Below, piece after piece: positions 45,338 to 54,504 of a DNA stretch of 64,000 bases (positions are counted from its first letter, which is position 1; every line of letters begins with the position of its first letter). The translations under genes were made by a program, and so were the position numbers. Below the pieces are notes generated by a model. It was not told the DNA's origin. It did not search any database and saw only the letters and a program-made list of their open reading frames with translations. Location of the stretch: positions 1,054,001 through 1,118,000 of the forward strand of contig NZ_JAPPWA010000002.1 of assembly GCF_029815055.1 (NCBI RefSeq), given 5' to 3'. This stretch comes from Ignatzschineria sp. RMDPL8A. GTDB lineage: Bacteria; Pseudomonadota; Gammaproteobacteria; Cardiobacteriales; Wohlfahrtiimonadaceae.

Positions 45338-47257
45338 ATGATGCAATTTATTCGAAATCACTCAACGAGTTGGTTCGCAAAGATTCTCTTTATAGGGATT
45401 GGTGTCTCCTTCTTAGGATTTGGGGGTGCGAATCTGTTTGGTGGCGGGGGTAGTTCCCGTTATGTTGCGGAAGTGAATGGTCATAAAGTTGCGGTTCAGT
45501 CGGTCGATGAGATCTATACCGAGATGATTCGTACCGGTGATTTTGCGCAATATATCAATAAAAACCAAGAAGATTTAACGGACGAAGATCGTCGCCTTTT
45601 AAAAGAGCAAGCCTATACGATTGTTGAATCGCGTGTGCTTGCGGCGCAATTGGCAGATAGATACCAAATTGTCACCACCGATGCGGAAGTGGCGAATGCG
45701 ATCCGCTCGATCGAGTTTTTTCGTGATGGCGAAACCGGTCAATTTGATAAAGCGCGTTATGAAGATTATTTAAGACAGACGGGAACCGTTGCAGCGCAAT
45801 TTGAAAATAGTGTGCGCTCCGATCTTACCAATCAAAAGCTCGTGCGTTATTTAGCGCTCGGTGCGGTGAGTGGTGATTCACGTCTAGCTGAACTTGCGGC
45901 GATTGAAAATGCTACGGGAAGTTTTGAGTTAGTGACCATCAATTACGATCAATTTAAAGGGGAGCGTAATCCTGTTACGCTTGAAGAGATTGAGCAACTT
46001 TATGAGCTTAAAAAATCTGAGCTAATTACCGATAACCGTGTGAAACTTGCATACATCCATATCAAAGCCGATGATTATCTTGATCAGGTAGAGATTAGTG
46101 ATGAGGCGATTAAACAAGGCATTGCTCAGCTCGAAACCCGTACCTTTGATCGCATTGAAATTGCAGCAACGAGTGACGCTGAAAAAGAGGCGGCGCTTAG
46201 TGCACTTAATAGTGTGTATGATGAGATCGCATCAGGAGAGTTAAGTTTTGAAAAGGCAGCGGAATCGGACGCGGTGAAAGCGGTGAACGGTCATCTCGTT
46301 GCAAAAGAGACCATTAAGCTTGGCGCGATTGGTGATGCGGCATTTGACGCGGTTCTATTTGACCTTGATTTGAATGCCCCTCTCTCAAAACCATTTGCAA
46401 CGGACACCGGCGTTTATATGCTCTCACTGACTGGCGTTAAAAATGTAATGGGTAGCGGCATTGATGTAACATCAATGGTTCGCAATCAGCTCGCTGAACC
46501 CCTGGTTGCTGACCTTTATTATGCGGCACAAGAGAAATTTGAAAAGCTTGCAGAAATCTATCGTGATGATCTTGAGTCGATCGCAAGTGAGCTTGGCGCT
46601 GAGGTAATTACTACCGATTGGCTGTCACTTGATCAAAAAGAGGGCGTGCTTGAAAATGATGAGTTTTATTCATCGGTTGCCTACCTTGATTTAGCCAATA
46701 CTCCTGTGGTGAGTGCACCTTTTGCGCCCGGTGAAAATGAAGGGGCGTTAGTCAAAGTGATCGAATTTGACGCAAACCACGCGATGACGCTTGATGAAGC
46801 AAAACCGCTTCTGACTGAAGTGATTAAACGCAATAAGTTACGTATGGCGATGGCAATCGAGCTCGATCAATTAAAAGATAAGGCCGAAAGCGGCGCGGTT
46901 AATCTTGAAACGTACGCGAAAGAGCAGGGTTATGACTTCTTTGTACTTAATGATTTAGTGGCACGTTATATGGATCCAAGTGCGCTTAACTCCATTGCAT
47001 TTGAAGCGTTAATGGCAAGTTACTACGAGCAACCGGTTGCGCCCTATATGATGCTTCATGATGGGGCAGAAGGCATAGCGCTTGTGAATGTGAAAGCCTT
47101 TAAAGCGGGTAGTATCGATGATTATTCAGCGATTGAGCGTCAAGAAAAGCGTGGATTGTTGCAAAACGATCAAGCCAATTATGAGCTCAATGCAATCTTT
47201 GAAGATTTCAAATCACGCAGTAAAGTTAAACGTCTTGCCAATCCATTTATGCAGTAA
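45338..47257 (+). CDS. ppiD: SurA N-terminal domain/PpiD-type periplasmic folding factor
   Basis: A 639-residue protein anchored by one N-terminal helix (WFAKILFIGIGVSFLGFGG, residues 11-29), with a SurA-like N domain (about 38-190: VAEVNGHKVAVQSVDEIY) and a parvulin-like region in the middle (about 255-365). As in PpiD, the parvulin active site looks degenerate (no clear His/Cys/Asp pattern) and a further chaperone-like C-domain follows. PpiD works with SecYEG and periplasmic chaperones. ATG 45338 (or 45341) is used; the frame extends 15 codons upstream but lacks a signal there. A terminator follows. Confidence 0.87.
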   Translation: MMQFIRNHSTSWFAKILFIGIGVSFLGFGGANLFGGGGSSRYVAEVNGHKVAVQSVDEIYTEMIRTGDFAQYINKNQEDLTDEDRRLLKEQAYTIVESRVLAAQLADRYQIVTTDAEVANAIRSIEFFRDGETGQFDKARYEDYLRQTGTVAAQFENSVRSDLTNQKLVRYLALGAVSGDSRLAELAAIENATGSFELVTINYDQFKGERNPVTLEEIEQLYELKKSELITDNRVKLAYIHIKADDYLDQVEISDEAIKQGIAQLETRTFDRIEIAATSDAEKEAALSALNSVYDEIASGELSFEKAAESDAVKAVNGHLVAKETIKLGAIGDAAFDAVLFDLDLNAPLSKPFATDTGVYMLSLTGVKNVMGSGIDVTSMVRNQLAEPLVADLYYAAQEKFEKLAEIYRDDLESIASELGAEVITTDWLSLDQKEGVLENDEFYSSVAYLDLANTPVVSAPFAPGENEGALVKVIEFDANHAMTLDEAKPLLTEVIKRNKLRMAMAIELDQLKDKAESGAVNLETYAKEQGYDFFVLNDLVARYMDPSALNSIAFEALMASYYEQPVAPYMMLHDGAEGIALVNVKAFKAGSIDDYSAIERQEKRGLLQNDQANYELNAIFEDFKSRSKVKRLANPFMQ

Positions 47258-47297
47258 GACGCGTGCTCAATGAGCCGTACAATCGATATTTAAAAAG

Positions 47298-47330
47298 AGG
47301 GCTAGATCATTGTCTAGCCTTTCTTTTTAT
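47298..47330 (+). terminator. Intrinsic terminator after ppiD
   Basis: A 7-bp perfect stem (GGCTAGA at 47300-47306 with TCTAGCC at 47313-47319) followed by TTTCTTTTT. Confidence 0.75.
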
Positions 47331-47377
47331 GAGTTAAAATAGATTTAATTCAATTTCCAAAATAGAAGTGATCAGAT

Positions 47378-48382
47378 ATGAAAATTGAGAAACAGTATTC
47401 CCTCAAATCATTTAATACTATGGGCGTGGAAGCGTTTGCAGAACATTTTGCGCCGCTGAGTGAACTCGATGAACTCGCTAAGCTTGAAGCGCTTCCTAAC
47501 CCCCTTTTTGTGCTTGGTGGCGGCAGTAATCTACTGTTGTGTCGCGATATTGACGGCACCGTTCTGCACAATCGGTTAAAAGGGATTCATCTATTAAATG
47601 AAACCGATGAGACGGTGCAAGTTGAGGTGATGGGCGGTGAAAATTGGCATGAATGGGTGACCTATGCGCTTAAAAAAGGCTGGCACGGACTCGAGCCGTT
47701 AGCGCTTATTCCTGGCACTGTGGGCGCCTCTCCTGTGCAAAATATCGGGGCGTACGGCTATGAGGTGGGCGAATTTATTGAAACGGTGAAGGCCTTTGAT
47801 TTAACGGAATATCATGAGGTTGAGTTTCCCCGCGAGCAGTGTGAGTTTAGTTATCGAGATAGTCTTTTTAAGATCAATCGTGGCCAATATCTCATCACGA
47901 GCGTTGTGTTTAATCTTAAAAAATCCAAAGTGGTTGAGATTCGTTATCCGGTGGTTCAGCGTTATCTTGAAGCAGAAGGCATTGAGGAGCGAACGCCTTT
48001 TACCATCTATAGCGCAGTGATTGCGATTCGGAGATCAAAATTGCCCGATCCGAAAGTGATTGGTAATGCGGGGAGCTTTTTCAAAAACCCGATTATTTCA
48101 AACTCAACGTGGCGTCTTTTATTAACTCACGAACCGGATTTAGTTCATTATAAAACGGCCGATGACCGGATTAAGCTTGCAGCAGGGCAATTGATCGATC
48201 TTGCGGGCTTTAAAGGTGCGCGCGAAGGTGATGCCGGCATGTATGAGAAGCAGGCGCTCATTTTAGTCAATCACGGTAATGCAACCGGCGAGGCGCTCTA
48301 TCAGTTCTCTGAGAAGGTTGCCGATGCGGTGGAGGCTCGATTTGGCGTCCGTCTTGAGGCGGAACCTTTAATAATTCGATAA
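47378..48382 (+). CDS. murB: UDP-N-acetylmuramate dehydrogenase (type I)
   Basis: A 334-residue MurB, the FAD/NADPH enzyme that reduces UDP-GlcNAc-enolpyruvate to UDP-MurNAc. FAD-binding GGGSNLLL and LIPGTVGASPVQNIGAYGYEVGEF, the type I tyrosine-loop part SYRDSLFK, the catalytic Ser in NAGSFFKNP and the C-terminal QALILVNHGNATGEAL are all conserved. It follows the ppiD terminator and precedes mlaC by 45 bases. Confidence 0.96.
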   Translation: MKIEKQYSLKSFNTMGVEAFAEHFAPLSELDELAKLEALPNPLFVLGGGSNLLLCRDIDGTVLHNRLKGIHLLNETDETVQVEVMGGENWHEWVTYALKKGWHGLEPLALIPGTVGASPVQNIGAYGYEVGEFIETVKAFDLTEYHEVEFPREQCEFSYRDSLFKINRGQYLITSVVFNLKKSKVVEIRYPVVQRYLEAEGIEERTPFTIYSAVIAIRRSKLPDPKVIGNAGSFFKNPIISNSTWRLLLTHEPDLVHYKTADDRIKLAAGQLIDLAGFKGAREGDAGMYEKQALILVNHGNATGEALYQFSEKVADAVEARFGVRLEAEPLIIR

Positions 48383-48427
48383 ATCCCAGTATACTTAGCG
48401 GGTAAATTTTAAAAAAGGAGCATCATT

Positions 48428-49042
48428 GTGCGTTTAAAATCTTTCCAAAAATTCTTCATGATGCTTGCGTGTCTCTTTGCATTTAGCGTTGCGCAAGCTG
48501 CAGAAACACCCGATGGCGTCATTCGTGCGACCTCAGATGAGATGATTTCAGCGTTAAAGCAAAACAAAGCGACGTTAGAAAAAAATCCTGAGAAGGTCTT
48601 TGATCTGGTTGAAAAGATCTTAGTACCTCGATTTGATTTTGAGACCATTTCACAGTGGGTCATGGGCCGTTCATGGCGAAATGCAACGCCGGCGCAGCGT
48701 ACGGAATTTACCACCGAGTTTAAAAGACTCTTAATTAATGCCTATGCCGGTGTGTTGCTCGATTATACCGACGAGAAGATCAATATGTTACCGCTTCCAC
48801 GTGGTGCGGCGTCTCGCGATGATTTAACGGTGCGTTCTGAGATCGTTTCCAAAGGTAAAGAGCCTGTTGCGATCAATTATGCGATGATTAAAGATCAAAA
48901 AGGGCGTTGGATGGTCTATGATGTGAGCGTTGAAGGGGTGAGCATTGTGACAAGCTATCGCTCAGAGATTCGTGAGCTTGTGGCATCGCAAGGCATCGAC
49001 GGCATGATCAAAACCATTAAATCAAAAAATAGTGGTAAATAG
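48428..49042 (+). CDS. mlaC: Phospholipid-binding periplasmic protein MlaC
   Basis: A 204-residue MlaC with a signal peptide (cleavage near AQA/AE). The single-lipid shuttle domain shows PEKVFDLVEKILVPRFDFETISQWVMGRSWRNATPAQRTEFTTEFKRLLINAYAGVL, highly typical. It ferries phospholipids between the outer-membrane MlaA complex and the inner-membrane MlaFEDB complex. GTG start with AAGGAG upstream. mlaFED is not adjacent; only mlaC and mlaB are here, behind murB. An imperfect hairpin (49069-49111) separates it from mlaB. Confidence 0.92.
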   Translation: MRLKSFQKFFMMLACLFAFSVAQAAETPDGVIRATSDEMISALKQNKATLEKNPEKVFDLVEKILVPRFDFETISQWVMGRSWRNATPAQRTEFTTEFKRLLINAYAGVLLDYTDEKINMLPLPRGAASRDDLTVRSEIVSKGKEPVAINYAMIKDQKGRWMVYDVSVEGVSIVTSYRSEIRELVASQGIDGMIKTIKSKNSGK

Positions 49043-49162
49043 CGTCATCGGTTGTATTTGATAAAAGATTGAGAAGTCCTGAAGCGGTTATGGTTATTGA
49101 TAGGGCTTCTCAATTTTGAATCGGTTGAGTGTCATTAAAGCAAAGATTAAGCGGAGAGCAGT

Positions 49163-49456
49163 ATGAGTGAGCATTGTGTGGCAAACGGGCAGGGCCGATA
49201 TGCGTTATCAGGGGTATTTACCAAAGAGACCATTCCGGCACTTGAGCGTGACATTGCGCCTAAATTTTCACAGGAAGCGCCTGTGACGCTCGATCTTTCT
49301 GGCATTGATGATTGCGATAGTGCGCTTGTGGCGCTTTTAATTGAATGGAAGCGTGATTATCCTGAAATTCAGCTTGAAGCGGCGACGGATCGATTAATGC
49401 GATTACTCCATATGTATCAAGTAGAAAGCTACTTTTTTGACGAAAATTTAAAATAA
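49163..49456 (+). CDS. mlaB: STAS domain protein, MlaB-like
   Basis: A 97-residue STAS-domain protein. The core TLDLSGIDDCDSALVALLIEW resembles the anti-sigma-antagonist phospho-site loop, with Asp-Ser-Ala as in MlaB. The Mla system uses MlaB as a small regulator bound to the MlaF ATPase. Its place behind mlaC supports the name; a general STAS regulator cannot be excluded. The rest of the transporter (MlaFED) is not in the window. Confidence 0.75.
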   Translation: MSEHCVANGQGRYALSGVFTKETIPALERDIAPKFSQEAPVTLDLSGIDDCDSALVALLIEWKRDYPEIQLEAATDRLMRLLHMYQVESYFFDENLK

Positions 49457-49480
49457 ATTGCTTAAAGATCCGTCACAATC

Positions 49481-49508
49481 TTGACGAAATCGAAAAAGAA
49501 TATATAAT
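49481..49508 (+). promoter_or_regulatory. Sigma-70 promoter for the tRNA-Gly/tRNA-Cys transcript
   Basis: TTGACG at 49481-49486 and TATAAT at 49503-49508, spaced 16 bases, placing the start near 49515, eleven bases before the tRNA-Gly. Confidence 0.78.
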
Positions 49509-49525
49509 AACTCTCATTCAATTAC

Positions 49526-49601
<76 letters not shown>

Positions 49602-49607
49602 AATATT

Positions 49608-49681
49608 GGCTGGATAGCAAAATGGTTATGCAGCGGATTGCAAATCCGTAGACGCCAGTTCGATTCTGGCTCCAGCCTCCA
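49608..49681 (+). tRNA. tRNA-Cys (anticodon GCA)
   Basis: A 74-base cloverleaf with acceptor GGCTGGA paired to TCCAGCC, anticodon loop ATTGCAAA (GCA) and encoded CCA. It lies six bases after tRNA-Gly, so the pair is cotranscribed. Confidence 0.97.
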
Positions 49682-49708
49682 TTTAAATTGTGTTAGTTAT
49701 ATTTCTAT

Positions 49709-49823
49709 GGTGACCTATATTGGTTTCCTGGCAATAAACTATTGTGAACCGTGTCAGGTCCGGAAGGAAGCAGCACTAGCAAGAGGTTTGTGTGTCTAGG
49801 GTCGGCTGATATGGGTCATCACC
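49709..49823 (+). ncRNA. ffs: Signal recognition particle 4.5S RNA
   Basis: A 115-base hairpin RNA whose ends (GGTGA... and ...TCATCACC) pair. The apical domain has the invariant GGTCCGGAAGGAAGCAGC segment including the GGAA tetraloop that binds Ffh. It guides ribosomes making inner-membrane proteins to FtsY. It follows the tRNAs and lies 30 bases before dnaX. Confidence 0.93.
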
Positions 49824-49853
49824 ATTTTTGGGGAAATATAAATTGGAATTATC

Positions 49854-51845
49854 ATGACACATCAAGTCTTAGCCCTTAAGTGGCGTCCTCGCGATTTTCA
49901 TGAAGTAGTCGGCCAACCTCACGTAGTTAAAGCACTTACCAACGGCCTCGATAATAATCGCCTCCATCACGCATTTTTATTTACGGGAACCCGCGGCGTC
50001 GGGAAGACTACGCTTGCGCGTATTTTTGCGAAATCACTCAACTGTGAACGCGGCGTGTCATCAGAACCTTGCGGCGAATGCTCGATTTGTCAGGAAGTCG
50101 ATCAAGGCAATTTTGTTGATCTAATCGAGATTGACGCAGCGTCCCGTACAAAAGTCGAAGACACGCGTGAAATTCTTGATAATGTTCAATATGCGCCAAC
50201 GCGCGGCCGTTATAAAATCTATCTCATTGACGAGGTGCACATGCTCTCCAATAGTAGCTTTAATGCGCTACTTAAAACGTTGGAAGAGCCCCCTGCACAC
50301 GTTAAATTCCTGCTCGCAACCACTGATCCACAGAAATTGCCGGTTACGGTATTATCGCGCTGTCTGCGTCTGCAACTTAAAAAGATCGATGTTCCCACCA
50401 TTGAAAAACAACTAACCCTCATCCTAAAAGCGGAAGATGTGGCTTTTGAGCCCCAAGCGGTGACGCTAATTGCGCAAGCGGGTGAGGGAAGTATGCGCGA
50501 TGCACTCTCGATTCTTGATCAAGCGATTGCCTATACTAATTCAAACATTACCGTGGCTGCGATTCGCGATATGCTCGGATTAATTGATGATCAGCATATC
50601 AATCATCTGTTAAACGCATTGGCAACTCGCAATACAAACGAGGTTTTAGCCGTTTCGCAGAGATTGGAAGCGTTTGGACTTGATTATCATGCTCTCTTAG
50701 AGGATCTAATTACGGCATTCCATCGGTTAACCTTATTGCAAATTAACCCCGATATGATGGCGTACGATATTGAAGATCGTGAGCTCTATCTCGCGCTTAA
50801 AGACCAATTTAGTGCAGAAGATTTACAGCTCTTTTATCAAGTTGCGCTTCACGGACGTCGTGATCTTCATCTGCATCCAAATGCCGGTTTAGGCTTTGAA
50901 ATGACATTGCTCCGTATGCTGCTTTTCTCGCCGCTCTCTGAGCGTCATATGAAAGCGGTGCAAGCAAAGGCTGATTCGGCTGAAAGCGCAAAAAAAAAAG
51001 TAACGCCGATCGCGCCATCGAGTGATTCATCTCAGCCATCTCAAAATATTGAGGTTATTGAAGATGCTCCCAGTCCTATACAAAAAAACGCACCGGTACC
51101 CTTAACGCCTCGCAAAAAAGCGGAGATTGAGCAATTTGCGGCAGAGCTTTCCGACCCAATGAAGCGTCTTGAAGAGACGGCTCTTGAGAATGTAGATAAT
51201 ACTGATAATGTACCGTCTTGGGATCTGCCTCCGGTGGAATCTTATGATCAGCAAGAAGCGGTTCAAGATTCATGGATTGAGCCAGAAAAAATTGATGTGC
51301 CAAAGGAAGATGAATCCAGCAAGGAAGACGAGGTAATCGTCGAAACTTCCGAAACCATCGAAGAATCCTCTGAAGAGTCAATCGATGAAGCTCCATCAAA
51401 TGAAGAGATTTCGAGCGAATCCCCAAAAACTATCACCAGTGCGATGCTGACTAATAATGATGCATGGCTTCAGATGGTGAGTGAATTACAGCTTGAGAGC
51501 GTATTGCGCGGGATTGCCTCGACGCTTGCATTTGAGCATTTTGAAAATGGCGTATTAAAATTACAGCGTGCGGAACAGGATCGCGTGTTTAACGTCAATG
51601 AGGCGGGAATGCGTCTCAGTATGGCGATTTCCAATTATTTGGGTGAAAAAGTTCGCTGTGAGCTTGAGTATGTTAAGCATGCCAGTGAGCTTGAGGAAGA
51701 GACGCTCTATGAGCGAACCGACCGAATTAATGCTGAGAAATATGAGGAAGTGAAAGAGGCTTTTTCACGGGATCCGATCGTGCGCTACATTGTCGATGAG
51801 TGTCAAGGAAAGCTGTTTGAGAAGACAATTAAGGTGACGGAGTAG
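49854..51845 (+). CDS. dnaX: DNA polymerase III subunit tau (gamma by frameshift)
   Basis: A 663-residue DnaX clamp-loader subunit. The AAA+ core has Walker A GTRGVGKTT (about 45-53), zinc cysteines in CERGVSSEPCGECSIC, Walker B YLIDEVHML and sensor 1 ATTDP. The third domain ends near 375; a low-complexity acidic linker (about 395-540) leads to the C-terminal tau domains that bind DnaB and the core. Run A10 (50990-50999) at codons 379-382 is a probable slippage site: a -1 shift adds SNADRAIE then TGA, giving a gamma-like product of about 390 residues. An immediate TAA lies in the +1 frame. Confidence 0.95.
   Translation: MTHQVLALKWRPRDFHEVVGQPHVVKALTNGLDNNRLHHAFLFTGTRGVGKTTLARIFAKSLNCERGVSSEPCGECSICQEVDQGNFVDLIEIDAASRTKVEDTREILDNVQYAPTRGRYKIYLIDEVHMLSNSSFNALLKTLEEPPAHVKFLLATTDPQKLPVTVLSRCLRLQLKKIDVPTIEKQLTLILKAEDVAFEPQAVTLIAQAGEGSMRDALSILDQAIAYTNSNITVAAIRDMLGLIDDQHINHLLNALATRNTNEVLAVSQRLEAFGLDYHALLEDLITAFHRLTLLQINPDMMAYDIEDRELYLALKDQFSAEDLQLFYQVALHGRRDLHLHPNAGLGFEMTLLRMLLFSPLSERHMKAVQAKADSAESAKKKVTPIAPSSDSSQPSQNIEVIEDAPSPIQKNAPVPLTPRKKAEIEQFAAELSDPMKRLEETALENVDNTDNVPSWDLPPVESYDQQEAVQDSWIEPEKIDVPKEDESSKEDEVIVETSETIEESSEESIDEAPSNEEISSESPKTITSAMLTNNDAWLQMVSELQLESVLRGIASTLAFEHFENGVLKLQRAEQDRVFNVNEAGMRLSMAISNYLGEKVRCELEYVKHASELEEETLYERTDRINAEKYEEVKEAFSRDPIVRYIVDECQGKLFEKTIKVTE
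50990..50999 (+). promoter_or_regulatory. A10 slippery tract in dnaX (programmed frameshift or transcriptional slippage)
   Basis: Ten adenines encode the three lysines after Ala379. It sits after the clamp-loader core, the place where E. coli uses A-AAA-AAG ribosomal slippage and Thermus uses an A9 tract with RNA polymerase slippage to make gamma. The downstream base pairing is weak, so transcriptional slippage appears at least as likely. Confidence 0.7.
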
Positions 51846-51945
51846 GGTGTTTTACGCTACACTAAGACGTTCATAATTTTTGATTATTTTTAGATGAGAT
51901 ACAATTTATTCATCGTTCAACGATCAATCAGTTAAGGAGATCATT

Positions 51946-52275
51946 ATGTTTAAAGGCGGTATCGCTGGAATGATGCAAAAAGCGCAAAAAATGCAACGCG
52001 ACTTAGAGAAAGCGCGTGAAGCTTTAGCGGAAGTTTTTGTTGAAGGGGAAGCAGGGGCAGGATTAGTTAAAATCGAGATGAGCTGTCGTCACGTGGTGCG
52101 CTCAATTCGCATCGATGACTCACTCTTTGAAGATGATAAAGAGATGCTTGAAGACCTTCTAGGTGCGGCGTTTAATGATGCGCTTCGTAAAGTTGAAGCA
52201 ACGGCGGAAGCGCAGATGTCAGAAGTGACAGGCGGTTTAAATCTTCCTCCTGGAATGAAAATTCCTGGCCTATAA
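51946..52275 (+). CDS. ybaB: YbaB/EbfC family nucleoid-associated protein
   Basis: A 109-residue YbaB, a dimeric DNA-binding protein that usually lies between dnaX and recR. Hallmarks are MQKAQKMQRDLEKAREALAE at the N-terminus and a Pro-Gly-Met C-terminal end LNLPPGMKIPGL. AAGGAG precedes ATG. A terminator follows at 52301-52333. Confidence 0.95.
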   Translation: MFKGGIAGMMQKAQKMQRDLEKAREALAEVFVEGEAGAGLVKIEMSCRHVVRSIRIDDSLFEDDKEMLEDLLGAAFNDALRKVEATAEAQMSEVTGGLNLPPGMKIPGL

Positions 52276-52300
52276 TTGGTCGATTGATTTGAGATTAAAT

Positions 52301-52333
52301 GCATCAATTTTGAGCAAAAATTGGTGCGTTTTT
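52301..52333 (+). terminator. Intrinsic terminator after ybaB
   Basis: An 11-bp stem (GCATCAATTTT at 52301-52311 with AAAATTGGTGC at 52317-52327; one G-T pair) followed by a T run. It may partially separate recR from dnaX-ybaB. Confidence 0.75.
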
Positions 52334-52386
52334 GACTTAAATAACCCTCTTTTGCTCTCACCATCGTGTAAAAAGATCATCGAAAC

Positions 52387-52980
52387 GTGTTTCCAAAAAC
52401 CTTACAAACTTTAATTGATGCGCTTCGCGTATTGCCTGGAGTTGGGCAAAAAAGTGCTATGCGAATGGCGCTCTATCTGTTAGATCGCAATCCAGAAGGC
52501 GCGCGAAAATTGCAAGCGTCGATCGGACTTGCGCTTGAAACTATCACCAAATGTACGGTGTGTCGTAATTTAACGGATCAGCCGGTCTGTGCCCATTGTT
52601 TGGATGAAAAACGCCAAAACGGGCAGATCTGTGTGGTTGAAAACCCAAGCGATGTCTTTGCGCTCTCACAAAGTGTGGCCTATAAAGGGCGTTATTTTGT
52701 GCTCTACGGACGGTTATCGCCCCTTGATGGAATTGGGCCTGAAGAGCTTGGATTATCACTTTTAGAAGATCACCTTAAAACTGGCGATGTTACCGAGCTT
52801 ATTTTAGCAACCAACTCGACGGTTGAAGGGGAAGCAACAGCCTATTATATTGATGAACTGGCTGAACCGTATGGCGTTAAAGTGACGCGAATCGCGCATG
52901 GTGTTCCGCTCGGAGGTGAGTTAGAATACCTAGATGGAGGGACATTATCCCACGCCTTCAATGCAAGGCAGAAATTTTAG
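52387..52980 (+). CDS. recR: Recombination mediator protein RecR
   Basis: A 197-residue RecR (E. coli: 201). It has the helix-hairpin-helix LRVLPGVGQKSAMRMALYLL, the zinc finger CTVCRNLTDQPVCAHC, the Toprim domain starting ICVVENPSDVFAL and GRYFVLYGRLSPLDGIGPEELGL, and RIAHGVPLGGELEYLDGGTLSHAF. It acts with RecO in RecFOR to load RecA. GTG 52387 is the start; the N-terminus aligns well there, although the ribosome binding site is weak. Confidence 0.96.
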   Translation: MFPKTLQTLIDALRVLPGVGQKSAMRMALYLLDRNPEGARKLQASIGLALETITKCTVCRNLTDQPVCAHCLDEKRQNGQICVVENPSDVFALSQSVAYKGRYFVLYGRLSPLDGIGPEELGLSLLEDHLKTGDVTELILATNSTVEGEATAYYIDELAEPYGVKVTRIAHGVPLGGELEYLDGGTLSHAFNARQKF

Positions 52981-52990
52981 GAGGACGAAG

Positions 52991-53332
52991 ATGAGTACAA
53001 TTTTTGGTAAAATCGTGCGCAAAGAGATTCCCGCCGATATCGTGTATGAAGATGAGGATGTCTTGGCGTTTAACGATCTTGCGCCCCAAGCGCCGATCCA
53101 CGTATTAATTATTCCTAAAAAAGAGATTGCAACCATCAATCATATTGAAGCAGATGATGCCGAATTGATGGGAAAACTCTTTTTAGCCGCGCAAAAAATC
53201 GCGAAAAAACTGGGCGTAGCCGACAATGGTTATCGCTTAGTGTTTAACTGCAATGAAGATGGTGGGCAGACGGTCTATCACATTCATATGCATTTTCTTG
53301 CAGGGCGTGCGCTGAGCTGGCCTCCGGGTTAG
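52991..53332 (+). CDS. HIT domain protein (HinT-like)
   Basis: A 113-residue histidine triad protein with the HIHMHF active-site motif (VYHIHMHFLAGR). Members hydrolyse adenosine phosphoramidates or AMP-lysine, and are often annotated hinT/ycfF. ATG 52991 is chosen because AGGAGGAC lies directly upstream, 7-10 bases away; a longer frame from 52934 overlaps recR and is rejected. It starts ten bases after the recR stop, so it may share the recR transcript. Confidence 0.92.
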   Translation: MSTIFGKIVRKEIPADIVYEDEDVLAFNDLAPQAPIHVLIIPKKEIATINHIEADDAELMGKLFLAAQKIAKKLGVADNGYRLVFNCNEDGGQTVYHIHMHFLAGRALSWPPG

Positions 53333-53354
53333 TTTTTAGCGTTATAAACCCTCT

Positions 53355-53394
53355 AAAAACCTTTCTCACCAACGTGGGAGAGGTTTCTTTTTTT
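53355..53394 (+). terminator. Intrinsic terminator after the HIT gene
   Basis: An imperfect stem (AAACCT with AGGTTT, plus internal CTC with GAG) ending in a T run, just before ttcA. Confidence 0.6.
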
Positions 53395-53424
53395 ACAGAC
53401 ATTATGAGAATTTAGTAGAAGTTT

Positions 53425-54393
53425 ATGGCATCCGTTTCAGAACGCAAATTACAAAAACGCCTCCGCCGTCAAGTCGGTACGGCCATTATGGATTATCAAA
53501 TGATCGAAGAGGGCGACCGCATCATGGTCTGCCTCTCAGGGGGAAAAGATTCCTATACCTTGCTCGATCTTCTTTTACAACTCCAAAAGAAAGCGCCGGT
53601 TAATTTCACCCTTACCGCGGTCAATTTAGACCAAAAACAGCCCGGATTTCCAGAAGAGGTTTTGCCTACATATCTGCAGAGTTTGGGCGTTGATTATCAT
53701 ATTATTGAGCAGGATACCTATTCGGTGGTAACGAGCATTATTCCTGAAGGGAAGACGATGTGCAGTCTCTGTTCTCGTCTTCGTCGCGGTGCGCTCTATA
53801 CCTATGCGAAAGAGCATGGATTTACCAAAATTGCGCTCGGGCATCATCGCGATGATATTGTTGAAACGCTCTTTATGAATATGTTTTTTGGGGGTACATT
53901 AAAAGCGATGCCGCCGAAATTAAAAAGCGACGATGGCGAGAATATTTTAATTCGTCCGCTCGCCTATTGTGCCGAAAAAGACATTATTAAATATTCTGCG
54001 CTGAAAGAATTTCCGATAATCCCCTGTAATTTATGCGGCTCGCAAGAGGGGTTACAGCGTCAGGAAGTTAAAAAGATGCTTGCCGAGTGGGAAGTGCAAT
54101 TTCCAGGGCGGATTGATCAGATTTTCCGCTCCATTCAAAATGTAAAACTCTCACAATTAGCAGATCGTTCGCTCTTTGATTTTGACCAGTTCACAACCTC
54201 CGATCAATATGTGAAATCGGACGATGTGGGCAATCAATCGGCCGGTAATTTGGGTGGCAGAGCGCCTTATCAGAGTGCACAGCAGACCATTCAGTTTTAT
54301 CCAGGTACAGCGTCGCTAACGGCATCAGTACATGATGACGATGAGGGGGATGAGCTTGATGAGAGTGATGTAAGAGAGAAAGGTTGGTTTTAA
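53425..54393 (+). CDS. ttcA: tRNA 2-thiocytidine(32) synthetase TtcA
   Basis: A 322-residue PP-loop ATPase with a 4Fe-4S cluster that thiolates cytidine 32. PP-loop SGGKDS (residues about 38-43), [10 protein letters not shown] and IPCNLCGSQ hold the cysteines that bind iron-sulfur, and [17 protein letters not shown] is characteristic. Residues beyond about 270 (serine/aspartate-rich) are poorly conserved and probably an accessory tail. A strong terminator follows. Confidence 0.95.
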   Translation: MASVSERKLQKRLRRQVGTAIMDYQMIEEGDRIMVCLSGGKDSYTLLDLLLQLQKKAPVNFTLTAVNLDQKQPGFPEEVLPTYLQSLGVDYHIIEQDTYSVVTSIIPEGKTMCSLCSRLRRGALYTYAKEHGFTKIALGHHRDDIVETLFMNMFFGGTLKAMPPKLKSDDGENILIRPLAYCAEKDIIKYSALKEFPIIPCNLCGSQEGLQRQEVKKMLAEWEVQFPGRIDQIFRSIQNVKLSQLADRSLFDFDQFTTSDQYVKSDDVGNQSAGNLGGRAPYQSAQQTIQFYPGTASLTASVHDDDEGDELDESDVREKGWF

Positions 54394-54411
54394 GGCTTAT
54401 CATTAATCATC

Positions 54412-54459
54412 AAAAGCCCGATTGAGTGTTCTGTAATAGGCTCACCATCGGGCTTTTTT
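54412..54459. terminator. Bidirectional terminator after ttcA
   Basis: An 11-bp stem (AAAAGCCCGAT at 54412-54422 with ATCGGGCTTTT at 54447-54457) plus T tract; it lies between the convergent ttcA and the AEC transporter. Confidence 0.85.
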
Positions 54460-54504
54460 AATGGGTTGAATAAAATAGAGCTGTTTGAGTGCGGCGACTT
54501 ACAT

